A stretch of DNA of 64,000 bases from Owenia fusiformis. Its lineage: Eukaryota; Annelida; Polychaeta; Sabellida; Oweniidae. The notes below the pieces were generated by a model, which ran no database searches, was not told the origin of the DNA, and saw only the letters and a list, made by a program, of their open reading frames with translations. Every line of letters starts with the position of its first letter. Positions within the stretch are counted from its first letter, which is position 1. Position numbers and translations under genes: made by a program. The stretch covers positions 30,046,740 through 30,110,739 of the forward strand of contig CAIIXF020000009.1 of the NCBI GenBank assembly GCA_903813345.2, read 5' to 3'. Below, one piece after another: positions 1-10,322 of the stretch.

Positions 1-900
1 CCATTTTGAAAAATGGCCGCCATTTTAACGTATTTTACTATAACTCGAAAAGTAGTGGAGCGATTTTGTTTAATATTTGGTATGTAAATATATTAAGCAT
101 GGCACACTGTCTAATGACACTTTTGGTAGAAGGCGGCCATTTTTCAAAATGGCCACCATTTAACATATTTTATGATAACTCGAAAAGTAGTGGAGCAATT
201 TTGTTCATATTTGGTATGTGAATACTATAAGCATGGCACACTGTCTAATGACACTATTGGTAGAAGGTAGCCATTTTGAAAAATGGCCCCCATTTTAACG
301 TATTTTACTATAACTCGAAAAGTAGTGGAGCGATTTTGTTTAATATTTGGTATGTAAATATATTAAGCATGGCACACTGTCTAATGACACTTTTGGAAGA
401 AGGCGGCTGTTTTTCAAAATGGCCACCATTTTAATGTATTTTACTATAACTCGAAAAGTAGTGGAGCGATTTTGTTCATATTTGGTATGTGAATACTATA
501 AGCATGGCACACTGTCTAATGACACTTTTGGTAGAAGGCAGCCATTTTGAAAAATAGCCACCATTTTAACATATTTCACTATAACTCAAAAAGTGGAGTG
601 ATTTTGTTCATATTTGGTATGTGAATACTATAAGCATGGCACACTGTCTAATGACACTGTCTAATGGTAGAAGGTGGCCATTTTGAAAAATGGCTGCCAT
701 TTGTGCTATATACTTTGTTTGTAAATATGCCAGCCATGGCTGTTCGATGGGATTCGCTATGCTTTGGCGTTGCCGTTGTTCTGGTTTTTATTTCAAACTT
801 GTGCTCTTGTGTAATTTCTAGTTATCTGATATCCAGGGCAAAGCCCCCCAAAGTAGCATTGTGGCGTGTTATATTATTGTTCATTCTGTATATACATATA
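1..900. repeat. Tandem ~135-bp repeat, about six copies
   Basis: Each copy contains TATTTTACTATAACTCGAAA, a GTGGAGCGATTTTGTT block, GCATGGCACACTGTCTAATG and a CCATTTTGAAAAATGG palindrome. Related sequence is at 56940-57380. Several short ORFs here arise only from the repeat. Confidence 0.85.
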
Positions 901-951
901 TTATATACTATAGAATATGTATATTATGTTTGTGTCTTAATGTGATTATAG

Positions 952-1050
952 GTCTCTCCAAGAGGTGACAGGGACGATTCCAATAATTGAAAAGATCCAG
1001 GCTAAACGTACCCAAGATAGCAATGGACAAACAATTGTAGATACAGAGAA
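952..1050 (+). CDS. Exon: membrane-proximal ectodomain, part 1
   Basis: Preceded by TTATAG and followed by GTATGT. Only the frame beginning at the second base is open. It encodes 32 residues starting SLQEVTGTIPIIEKIQAK, then two bases of a split Lys codon. It needs two bases from an exon not in the window. Confidence 0.6.
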
Positions 1051-4000
1051 GTATGTTCCTAAGTGATTGCTCTGTACAGGCCCATAGCCAGCTTTTGCCA
1101 AGGGGGGTTCACCTTTTAAAGAATTCACTTTTGACAATTTTGGTCCAAAAATGGCCAAAATAACTTAAAAAGTGCCCAGAATGGTGAAAAATTGCATGGT
1201 TTTGAATTTTTGGTTACCAGTCTGCTGTACAATTGGTGTTGTTATGTCACTTGTTGCTCATATTGGCCAAGTCTGTTAATGTTCTTTTATATAAAATTAA
1301 ACTTTATTAGAAATATATATATATGTTTACTTTTACATGAATTAAAATTAAAGTGATTATGCAAGTTACATCAGTCTGTGCTGGGTCTGTTTTAAACAGC
1401 CAGAAATCCCTTTTATATGGCAACAAAATATTGCATTTTATTTATTTCATTTCACAGTGTATTCAATACACACTTTTTGGTAATTATTTTATGTAGGCTA
1501 TACAATACTTCAATGAATTATAAACAATGAATTGATTTGTTTTACAGAACTGATGTGTGGTTTGTTCTAACGAATGTGACAGATTACAGTTTGGTTGGTA
1601 GGCGCAGCAATGGCGGAGAAACGTAGGTGTATATGCAATTAACAACATTTTGAAGAGGAAATATAAAACATGGATAACAGCTGAGGCTAACTATGAAGGG
1701 TCAATAACTTAAATCCACATGAAAAATATTCCAGATTCCTTTTTTCAATTGCACCCATCGCACCCCCTGGCTACGCTTATGTTGTTCTCGGTGGACTTGT
1801 TTGACCTCTGTACTCAAAGTAATGGAGTAAATTGCACCACCTGGTTCATTTGCTTTACTTAGTAGTTGGTACTCCTCAGCGTTGCTATTATCTTGTTTTT
1901 AATGACCAACCAAAATATAGCTAAAGGGGCACTCTTAATTACAAAATATGAAAAAAAAATAAAGTCTGTAAAACAATTAGCTTTTTATGTCACCACCAGA
2001 AGTGGTGACATATTGTTATAGTCTCCATCTTTTTTGGGGGTAGTATTTCACGATTGATCTTCGGTGTCTGAAACAAATGGCAGGTGGTGACATTTTGCAT
2101 TTTAATGCCTTTTCTATCTATTCTAGGGCTGGACATGAATATTATTTCCACTTTTCTAGAACTTTTGTGGATTCTGTCTAGTATGTAATATTATATGCAC
2201 ATGTACAATTCACGTTTTACACTTGGAAAATATGAAATACATGTGCAAATTAAAGTATACTTTGCTTATGTTTATCCTCTTTGTAGACATTTTATATCAC
2301 TCTCATTGACCCATCACCTTATGGTCCTTTTTACAAGAATAAGTCACATCAGAGTTCAGTATGAGAAATTCGAAAATTTAAACTAATTAATACTTTGTTG
2401 ATATTTTAGCGTTATCTGGTCCAAATTGAAGACGATCAAACAAAGTATGGGGACAAAGGGTGTAATATTTGATGGATTCCGTGACCCCTATGATGAGCCT
2501 AACACTGACATGATTGTAATGAAGACTTATGAAAACTACTCCTGGGGACCATGGGCTGCCTTAATTGCCCTGGCCTGCCTGATCATTCTGTTCTGTATAA
2601 TTGGAATTATTGTGCTCTGCATCAGTTGGGCTAGGTATGTATAGAAACTGGTCTAAGAGAGTATCATTCACATTTCTGTATTTAAATCTAGGATGTGCTC
2701 ATACTAATGTAGTATCTTAAAATGTACTTTTTGAGCATACTTCTTATAGCTACACAAAATGGTATTTGTTGATTAATTATTTCATATTTTAATTTTTTAT
2801 TCCTTGACGTGACTGTATAACCTGCCCCACCCTACCTAAACTCACCAACTTAATTTTATTATAACATTATAACATGAAAATTTGTAGAATAATCAAAGTG
2901 TCTCTAAGGAACATTTACTGAAAATTTCATGGAAAAATATCAATTATTGATAAAATAAGAGCATATAGTGCATTACTTCTGGGACAACCCTCGTAGTCTG
3001 GAAAAATACAGCAAGATCAGATGATTTCATTATGTCAATGTTGTGTTATTCAGATACCAGAGGGCACTTAAGAGGTACCATCATTCGGAGCGTACAGTCA
3101 TGGTTGTCCCAACATATGAACCAGAATATGCGATTGCACCTCCCAGTTACCAAAAGGAATTTGAAACACAGGTTTGTGGTTAAATTAGAGTATTGAATAA
3201 TGTGTCTTTCAGACTGTATTGTCCATTATGTCACCACCAAAATGTGGTGACATATTGTTATGGTCTCCATGCTTTTGTGATGGCGGTTGGCGTCTATAAC
3301 GAATTCTTACAACTCCCAATAACTCAACAAATACTGTTTTAAGATTGACTTCAGTTCTTTTCAAAATCATCTACAAGTTATCAGAAGTTCAAATCTGACT
3401 TTAAAGGACCACATGCACTCTCCATTGGGATCTCCCCATGAGAAAAAAATAATTCATCTGATTTTTCAAAATGAGTATTCTGCTTTAATTATTACATTTA
3501 TATGCACACTAGTATTTTATTGACCTATATTCAGCACTGTATTGATGTATAGTCCACTTATTAGGGTCATAATTCAATCATGAAGTGTAGAGGCATAGAT
3601 TCCAAACCAGGAAGTATTTTTGTGTCTGTCAAAATCCATTTGCATTCTACGCATCCCTACATCTTATCCGAATATGTTACTACATAATGAAATATATACC
3701 AAATATTCCATTCTATTGAGGTGAATACATGTTCATCTTTCCCTCAGGTATATTTCCCTTGCCCTTCGGGCTGCGGGCTTCTAAAGTAGAATGGAATATT
3801 TGATTTATTATATCATTTGAATGTTCTACAAATTAAGTGTATTTCTTTTAACCATTTAATGCGCATACAATACACGAGCTCATCAGAATAACCACTCTAA
3901 CTACAGCCACTCTTAGATGCAAGATATTGCCATCTTTCATCCTCAAAAGTCACACGTGCAAGATGACTTGTGACATCACTGGTTTATAAACATCAAGAAC

Positions 4001-7000
4001 ATGGCAACGGATGCACAATTGCTATGAGTACCCATGCTCATACTACAAATATAAGCTGTGACATCATAACAATGAAGTTTTGTTGCCTTGCGTATCCAAG
4101 TATTTTCTACAATATTGTTGTGACGTCATAACAAAAACATAACATCCGGGACTTTCTTTCGTGGTATATACTCCGTGGTATACACCCTAATATTTTTAAT
4201 CATGTGGGTTCTTATCCAATGAGAAAACGAGAAACATTTCAATGATATAATAAAATAGTATATTCTTTGGTTTTACAAAGTTGTATGATTTTTGATAAGT
4301 GTAAAAGTTGTTTTTGGAGCATTTTTCTATAGCCATTTTGTAGGGAAAAAGATGATGAAAAAATGTACAATCTTTTAATTTTAAGTTTGACTTGAAACGA
4401 TTGCAAACTTCATATTTGCACATTTGATGAGATAAACCATTTGTGTCATATTGTGAAATTATTAAGTTTGCAATCGATTCAGGTCATAGTGTATTTTTGG
4501 TATTTTTGTGATAATGGAAACCAATGGCCTCTATTGGCATTTGCTGATATCCTCATGTTAAGTCAATGATGCACAGCCCCGTGTAAGTCAATACAACCTT
4601 ACTGATCTAAATGGCCCCTATCTCAGCCTATGTGTGCCAGAGTACTTTAATATTTTCCAAAGAATTATATGACATAGGCTATTCTTTATGTTACATATAA
4701 GAATTATTCATTTTGACCATAGGGGTATGTGCCAATAAATGCACCTCTTCCTTTAAGATTTGACCTTCCATGACCTTCTCACTGTCAAGAAACGTTCTAA
4801 ATTTTCTTTTTTCAACTTGACCAAATTTCTTTTTCAAAATCATCTAAAATTTCTCAGAAGTTCAAATCTGACTTTAGATTTGACCTTCAATGACCTTCTC
4901 CATGTGAAAAAAGGTCTTATTTTCAACTTGCTTCAAATTGACCAAATTCTTTTTTCAAAATCATCTACAAGTTCTAAAAAGTTCAAATCTGACTTAAGAT
5001 TGAACGCAAAATATTATGAGCAACTAGGTGGTGACATTCTGTCATGTCAATGCCATTTCCAAGCATATTTATCATATTGAAAATATTAGTTCAGAATTTC
5101 ATTTTTCTAATTTCACAAAACGGACATTGGAGATGTAAATCATTCTGACCAGTGTGACCACAAATGAGGTTCCTACCCATAATCCTTGCATTGATTCATA
5201 ATTATGTAAATTTAGAGTCTTGCCATGTATGTACCAGAGGAGCCCATAGTTGATCTTGGAGAGGTAAACATGACACTCACCACACATGAAGGGGTGCTGT
5301 CTGGAGAGGCCACACGTAAAGATATGGTCATTGAATCAGCCCCAGGTGTAGTCTCCGGACATGGTGGAAGTAAGTTACAATAGACAAATATTTTTTGACC
5401 TCTGATATGGCTTTATTTGTTAGAATCAGTTATATTTAATGAACACAATGTTTGATTTAAATGCTTCCACTTCTTTGCTTTGTGTTCAAAAATGTATTTA
5501 CATACTTCAATTTTTTAGACAAGTAGTCTAGTATGGTATCTGCTTAAAGTTATGATTACATATGCTTTGCAATTTACTATGCTTGACTTAACACATGTGC
5601 AAAGCAAGAATGATTGTGTCAAGTGCCACTAGCACTCTTAGATCAAATAAATCAGCATCATATAGAGGTGATGAGTATATGCATAACATCAGTGGTAATA
5701 ACCATACATTGTACCAAACTGGTACAAATCACCAGTGAATACACATGTATTTTGGCCAATATATCATATGTTCCATCTATTTAGAACTAGAATGTGCTAG
5801 AACGTACATGTACAACCTTTTGTACAATAGGTTTGTGTAATTTATTGTGTAATTTACCCCAAGTAACACTGATGCAGCATTTACTTCCAAAAAAATATTC
5901 ATGCAATTTTCAAATAAATTCTTCATTAAACAAACCTGGGGCACTCAATTGTTACGCTGGATTAAAAAAGGATTAGCAGTCCAAAAACAATTTAGGTAAT
6001 AAAGAGAGGGAAAGGAAGGAGGAGGAGTGAGGGGGGGGGGCAGAGGGAGATAAATCAGCTGAACAAGCCAGAATGAGGATTTAAAGGATTTCTAAGACAT
6101 AAGACTAAGAATGTACTTGCATCATTACAAATGACTTTCCAATTTAGGTTCAAATAAAGTGGAGGGTCCTGGCACAATGAATGTTGCTCATCCAACTAGT
6201 ACTCTATACATTGAGGATGATACTGATGATGCTTATGAAACATTTGAAGTCACTGAAACATTTGGTAATTACTATCAAAAGACATGAGGGAACCATCAAT
6301 GACAATTACCACAACTTACCTAATACCTAGTGACCTTTGTGTGGCATATCTCAGTAGAGTAAATTTTGCCTATTAACGGATGATACCTTAACTAACAGTC
6401 CATCCGTCAATTAACGCATTTTGCCCATTAACGGACGATACCTTAACTAACAGTCCATCCGTCAATTAACGCATGGCGATAACCGCGCATGTCTACTAGT
6501 TTAACTGGCGGTCCGTCAATTGACGGTTGATAGTTCAATTGGCGGGAAATTCAAATTACTCTATTATCGGCTATCACAATGAGAAGAAAAGGTCCCAGCG
6601 CGAAAGTTTTTTTAAGTTTACCGTGAATTCTTAGCGATGTGTCATGTCTATTAATGTCTATATTTATTGCTGCCGAATGTGTTACTGAATTTTGAGAATT
6701 TCTAGGGACAAAATGGGCTATCGAGCTCGAATTTCACCCCTCCCGACATCCCCACTCCACATTTTGACTACCTTATCCAAAGTAATTGTAGAGTTTGTTT
6801 GATATTAAATATTGAGTGTTCTGATTCAGGAACAGTAAATGGATGCACCATAGGCCTACTGGCCCGAGGTCCGTCCATGAACCAGGAAATATGAGGGGAG
6901 GGGGCTGTCCAAGTCGGCAAGTGAACTGTGTCAGATCACAAATGGGAAAATCTTCATAAAATACGTAGATTGCTCTTACTTGTAAACTCTGAGCACTGCT

Positions 7001-10000
7001 GATTAATCAAGTGGCATCCATAAGAGTAAAATACTTGAATATAAAGTTAAGAACATTCGTTTGACGTGAGGCAATCTGCGCAAGGTTCGTTTTTAGGTTC
7101 GGTTTTTAGCACATGCGCTTGGAATAAGTATTTATAATTATTCATAACACAACCGTTGCATTGTCTTATTGTCAACAACTTCACTATTTATTGTGAATTT
7201 GAATACAATAAAAAAAAGTTCTACGATGATCGGCAATCGTTTCTTTACGTAATTGCGTATGGTATGTGTTTTAGAATCATCGTATATTTGGTGTTTCCCG
7301 ATCACATATAAAATAAGTTCAGAATTTGATAATAATATAATACGTCAAAGCAGGTCCGTATTGGTGAAATTAACAAACAAATAGGTAAATAAAATGCTTT
7401 ATTGACGTTAAATAAATGTAATTATATTACCATAGGCCAAGGGTTCTATATACAACTTACTATTACTTTACCATTGGCCTATGAATATTACAAACAAACA
7501 AATGATTTACATAACGCAGCCAGCATTCTATTCAAACTTGTCGTATTTACTTACATGCTCTTATATTTACTTCCGAGTTTTTAACGAATATTCGGGGCCG
7601 AACGGGGATTTGCTGGCCGAATATTCGGTATGAGAATTTACTAAATCGTTTCAGCCCTAAACAACAATGTACTAGGGTTAATTACGCTACATATATGACT
7701 TCGAGCTTCGTCGTTTTTCTATTGTTAAATGTACTTGAAAATAGTGACTGATTTTTGGATTTATTTGATGAACGTACTAATTCGCTTGTATCTCGAAATC
7801 GCCACATAGAAATTCAAATTGCCACATACAATTTATTCGTAAGGTGATATGCTACACGCATAACGTGCTTTTTCAATCCAACTTTTGTAATAAAATCTCC
7901 AACAAGGGGCATGAAAATCATTAGAGCGTTGCGTTTAGATGAAATTTAATTTGGTTAGGATTTTTTGACGTATAATCTCAAGTAGTTGAAAAGTAGATAG
8001 CCTATATATAAAATAACATGTTCCATGTATTTTGCTGACAAATTCCGTTAAAATAATTTTTTTAAATCATATCTTACCCATATGTCCTCTGTGACACCGA
8101 CCTTACTGCCGTTTATGAAAAGAAAAACCGTTATTTTTAATTTTTTTTACTCATCCGTTAATTAACCGATCATCGTCGGTCAATTAACGGTTCGTGCTTT
8201 AAATACCGTATCATCCGTTAATAGGCAAAATTTACTTTACTGATATCTACGATATGAATAATTCACCAATTCTGTGTGATTGTGTGTGCTCAACTGCTAT
8301 CCTATCCAAGATTGCTGCACCAAATAATGTTGCACCTTAATTGATACAATTATAACCGTGACTCTATGAAATCTTACATTTTCATTTATCAGCTACTAAG
8401 AGTAGCTATACTTCTATTTCAGATGAGTTGACTTTTTCTGAATTCTGTTAGATTATTCTTGAATGGCTAATTTTTCTCTCTCATCAGTTTACACAGAGAC
8501 ATATAAATAACTTACACTTCCTTGAAAACACTTCAGAAAATTATCTAATTTCAAATTGATCCTTTGTGCCCTTACCATGTTGTCGGTAAATCTCACACAA
8601 GACAGCTAATTTGGATCAGAATAATAACATAGCAGATAATGACAGACATACAAAACTCTGTTCAACTTGAACAATTAATAGATTAATGGGATACATTTCC
8701 TTTTTATGTCATCATATGTGATTTCATAACATCTCAATGGAGAGTCTACCTGACCTACATGAAGAAATCACATTTTCTAAGAAAAATTTTGAATATTTAT
8801 GATGAAAATTTAGATTCTTAAAGAAATATATGATTGTATGACTTGATGGGGTTATTTCACTGGATGCACTGCTCATTTAAAGCGTTTCATAATCCATATT
8901 ATTGATTCAGTGAAATGAGCACAAGCTAACAGAGCACCTGCAGGACGATTCTTTATTAAAGATACATGTATACAAAAATGTAGATTGAATATCAAAAATG
9001 TTAATGAAACTGTTGAAGGTTACATGTCGAATATAATTTCTTCTTGTGACTTTAAATTATTTTGTAACTCCAAATAGTATATTAAAAACAATCAATAATC
9101 TTGGATAGAAACAGTTGTGGAAGATATGTCTAAACATGATATGATTTCAGATTTGATAGCAAGGAATTCAGTTGCAGTACTTTGAATATGATAACAAATT
9201 ATTTTGTTTGCCTTTTAGACACTGGCAAGAAAATCTATTGATAAAAAGACAATTTTGATATTTATTAATGTCCTCGACCAATAGAATATGTTGTACTTCC
9301 AGGACAAGGGGATGATGGGACTGCAAGGATGACGGTGATGAATTCCAGTACATTGCGCTCAGATATTGATCATGGGGATGCAGTCAATGCACATGTCAAC
9401 CCCATATATGAGAGGTAAACACTTGAACTTGAGATACTGTACTTCTACTTAATTTGGCGCTACTTACTTTGATGAATTTACTGTTTTGAAAATTTGGCGG
9501 ACTTCAAATATTACAATGTATTGTATTGTATTTTGCTTACCACCAATGAAGGTGAGCAATACCTCTTGGGTATGTCCCGTGTATATACGGTCGTAATTTA
9601 CATAATTAACATGGAAGATAGACCCAGAAACCCCTCCTTGAAGGAGCCCTTTGTTCTTTTATGTGCACTTATACATAGACATACAAGTACACACCACAGC
9701 CTTTTGTACGAGTTGTGGACCACTCAGTCAAACACCCTGAAGTACTTCACGCAAACAAGCAAATTTAGTCTTGCCTGAACTGGGGATCGAATCAGGGACC
9801 TATTGCGTAAGAGGTACCTGCGCTACCGCTGAGCTACATGGGTGGACTGTAATAATGGTACTAATTTACATGGAACTAAAATCACTGGGGAATTTGGTGG
9901 CTACTTAATTTGGCAGACTTTAACAATTTTCCGCTAAATTAAAACAGCCGCCAAATTAAGTAGAAGTACAGTATAAGGGGGATATATGTAGTATTCAATG

Positions 10001-10322
10001 TTGAACCTTTAGCGAAGTCCTTCCATGGCTATTACAAGCCCTAGGCCTATTATTTAATTTCTTTTGAGTCTTGAATTTAAATTTGTGAGCAAACGATGAG
10101 GTTAAGATCATCAGAATTTTTTTTGAAATTTTATTGTGAAATCAATCATTTAATACTGAAATCTTGATTTGAAAAGATTGCTATGAATTCAGTATATGAA
10201 GATTTCTAAATCATTGATTGTGTTTTGTTTTATTTATTTCCAGCAATGAGATGACTACAACTAAGACATACTACACATTTACAGAAGACCACCGTGGAGA
10301 GGCTTATGAAAGTCAGACTTAG
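952..10322 (+). CDS. 3' part of a cadherin-type transmembrane protein gene (8 exons)
   Basis: Eight exons at 952-1050, 1548-1622, 2410-2634, 3054-3171, 5216-5369, 6148-6264, 9303-9414 and 10244-10322 join in one frame through GT/AG introns of matching phase, giving about 325 residues to a TAG stop. Residues ~1-105 are extracellular, with two N-glycosylation sequons (NVT, NYS). Residues ~106-131 form one very hydrophobic transmembrane helix, followed by a basic stop-transfer stretch (WARYQRALKRYHH). Residues ~134-325 form an acidic, Ser/Thr-rich cytoplasmic tail with a PPSY motif. No EC repeat is seen, so the cadherin assignment is inferred from architecture and from the cadherin ectodomain exons downstream on the same strand. 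The position just outside the membrane matches the membrane-adjacent domain of cadherin-23/protocadherin-15-like proteins, but I see no diagnostic motif. The 5' exons must lie before the window: the first exon begins with one base of a split codon. Confidence 0.72.
1548..1622 (+). CDS. Exon: membrane-proximal ectodomain, part 2
   Basis: TTTACAG acceptor and GTAGGT donor. Phase matches both neighbours. It encodes TDVWFVLTNVTDYSLVGR and a short Gly-rich turn, with an N-glycosylation sequon (NVT). The alternating hydrophobic pattern looks like a beta strand. Confidence 0.62.
1988..2115. repeat. Short copy of the TGTCACCACC hairpin repeat family
   Basis: Starts with the palindrome TGTCACCACCAGAAGTGG extended by TGACA, then ATTGTTATAGTCTCC, and ends GGTGGTGACATTTTGCAT. 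The same ends occur at 3229-5054 and 27524-27725. Confidence 0.65.
2410..2634 (+). CDS. Exon: juxtamembrane segment and transmembrane helix
   Basis: ATTTTAG acceptor, GTATGT donor, 74 codons plus split codons at both ends. The first ~47 residues are polar and end ENYSWGP. Bases ~2552-2631 encode an uninterrupted ~26-residue hydrophobic helix rich in Ile, Leu and Cys. It is the only membrane segment in this gene and fixes the topology: ectodomain before it, cytoplasm after it. Confidence 0.8.
3054..3171 (+). CDS. Exon: start of cytoplasmic tail with PPSY motif
   Basis: TTATTCAG acceptor, GTTTGT donor. It completes an Arg codon and then encodes 39 residues. The basic YQRALKRYHHSER is followed by VVPTYEPEYAIAPPSYQ. 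PPSY fits the PPxY consensus bound by WW domains such as those of NEDD4-family ligases. It ends exactly on a codon (phase 0). Confidence 0.78.
3229..5054. repeat. Long copy of the TGTCACCACC hairpin repeat family
   Basis: Same palindromic start at 3229-3252 and same end (GGTGGTGACATTCTGTCATG) near 5029-5054. The 4750-5000 part holds direct repeats of a TTCAAATCTGACTTTAGATT block also found near 3390 and 39230. A separate hairpin (3701-3715 with 3787-3801) lies inside. No ORF of note. Confidence 0.55.
5216..5369 (+). CDS. Exon: cytoplasmic tail
   Basis: ATTTAG acceptor, GTAAGT donor, phase 0 in and phase 1 out. It encodes 51 acidic residues (SLAMYVPEEPIVDLGEV...) ending SGHGG. The upstream boundary is the only AG that leaves this frame open. 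Confidence 0.75.
6148..6264 (+). CDS. Exon: cytoplasmic tail, acidic segment
   Basis: AATTTAG acceptor, GTAATT donor. It encodes ~39 residues including a strongly acidic stretch (IEDDTDDAYETFEVTETF). The split Gly codon is completed by the next exon 3 kb away, across a 1.9-kb inverted-repeat element. Confidence 0.75.
6351..8243. mobile_element. 1.9-kb inverted-repeat element
   Basis: Left end at 6351 (TCAGTAGAGTAAATTTTGCC, then TATTAACGGATGATAC) matches the reverse complement of the right end finishing at about 8243 with few differences. The left end also carries two direct copies of a ~60-bp block. Flanks share TATC, a possible target duplication. No transposase ORF was seen, so it is probably non-autonomous. 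It sits in the intron between the tail exons at 6148 and 9303. Confidence 0.75.
9303..9414 (+). CDS. Exon: cytoplasmic tail
   Basis: CTTCCAG acceptor, GTAAAC donor. It encodes GQGDDGTARMTVMNSSTLRS and on to VNPIYER. The phase (2 out) matches the terminal exon. Confidence 0.75.
9434..9974. mobile_element. 541-bp element with perfect 26-bp terminal inverted repeats
   Basis: Bases 9434-9459 are the exact reverse complement of 9949-9974. Subterminal AATTTGGCG-like words recur inside. A tRNA-like segment lies within on the - strand. No protein ORF is convincing. Confidence 0.8.
9775..9846 (-). repeat. tRNA-derived (SINE-like) segment
   Basis: On the - strand an A-box-like TAGCTCAGCGG (9826-9836) and a B-box-like GATTCGATCCC (9783-9793) are spaced as in a tRNA. 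The D stem and anticodon stem do not pair well, so this is a tRNA-derived relic rather than a working tRNA gene. A valine-like TAC lies at the expected anticodon position. Confidence 0.6.
10244..10322 (+). CDS. Terminal exon with stop codon
   Basis: TTTCCAG acceptor. It encodes NEMTTTKTYYTFTEDHRGEA and ends YESQT followed by TAG at 10320-10322. The C-terminus is not a standard hydrophobic PDZ ligand. AATAAA hexamers at about 11038-11043 and 11066 are candidate polyadenylation signals. Confidence 0.75.

Noticed and set aside
664-945. 93-codon ORF with hydrophobic stretches
   Set aside because: It starts in the ~135-bp tandem repeat and its sequence recurs at 57300; no splice or family support.
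1079-1782. Single mobile element between CCATAGCCAGC and CCCTGGCTACGC words
   Set aside because: A coding exon (1548-1622) lies between the two ends, so they are more likely independent relics.
9775-9846. Working tRNA gene
   Set aside because: A and B boxes are present but D and anticodon stems do not pair; best seen as a tRNA-derived relic.
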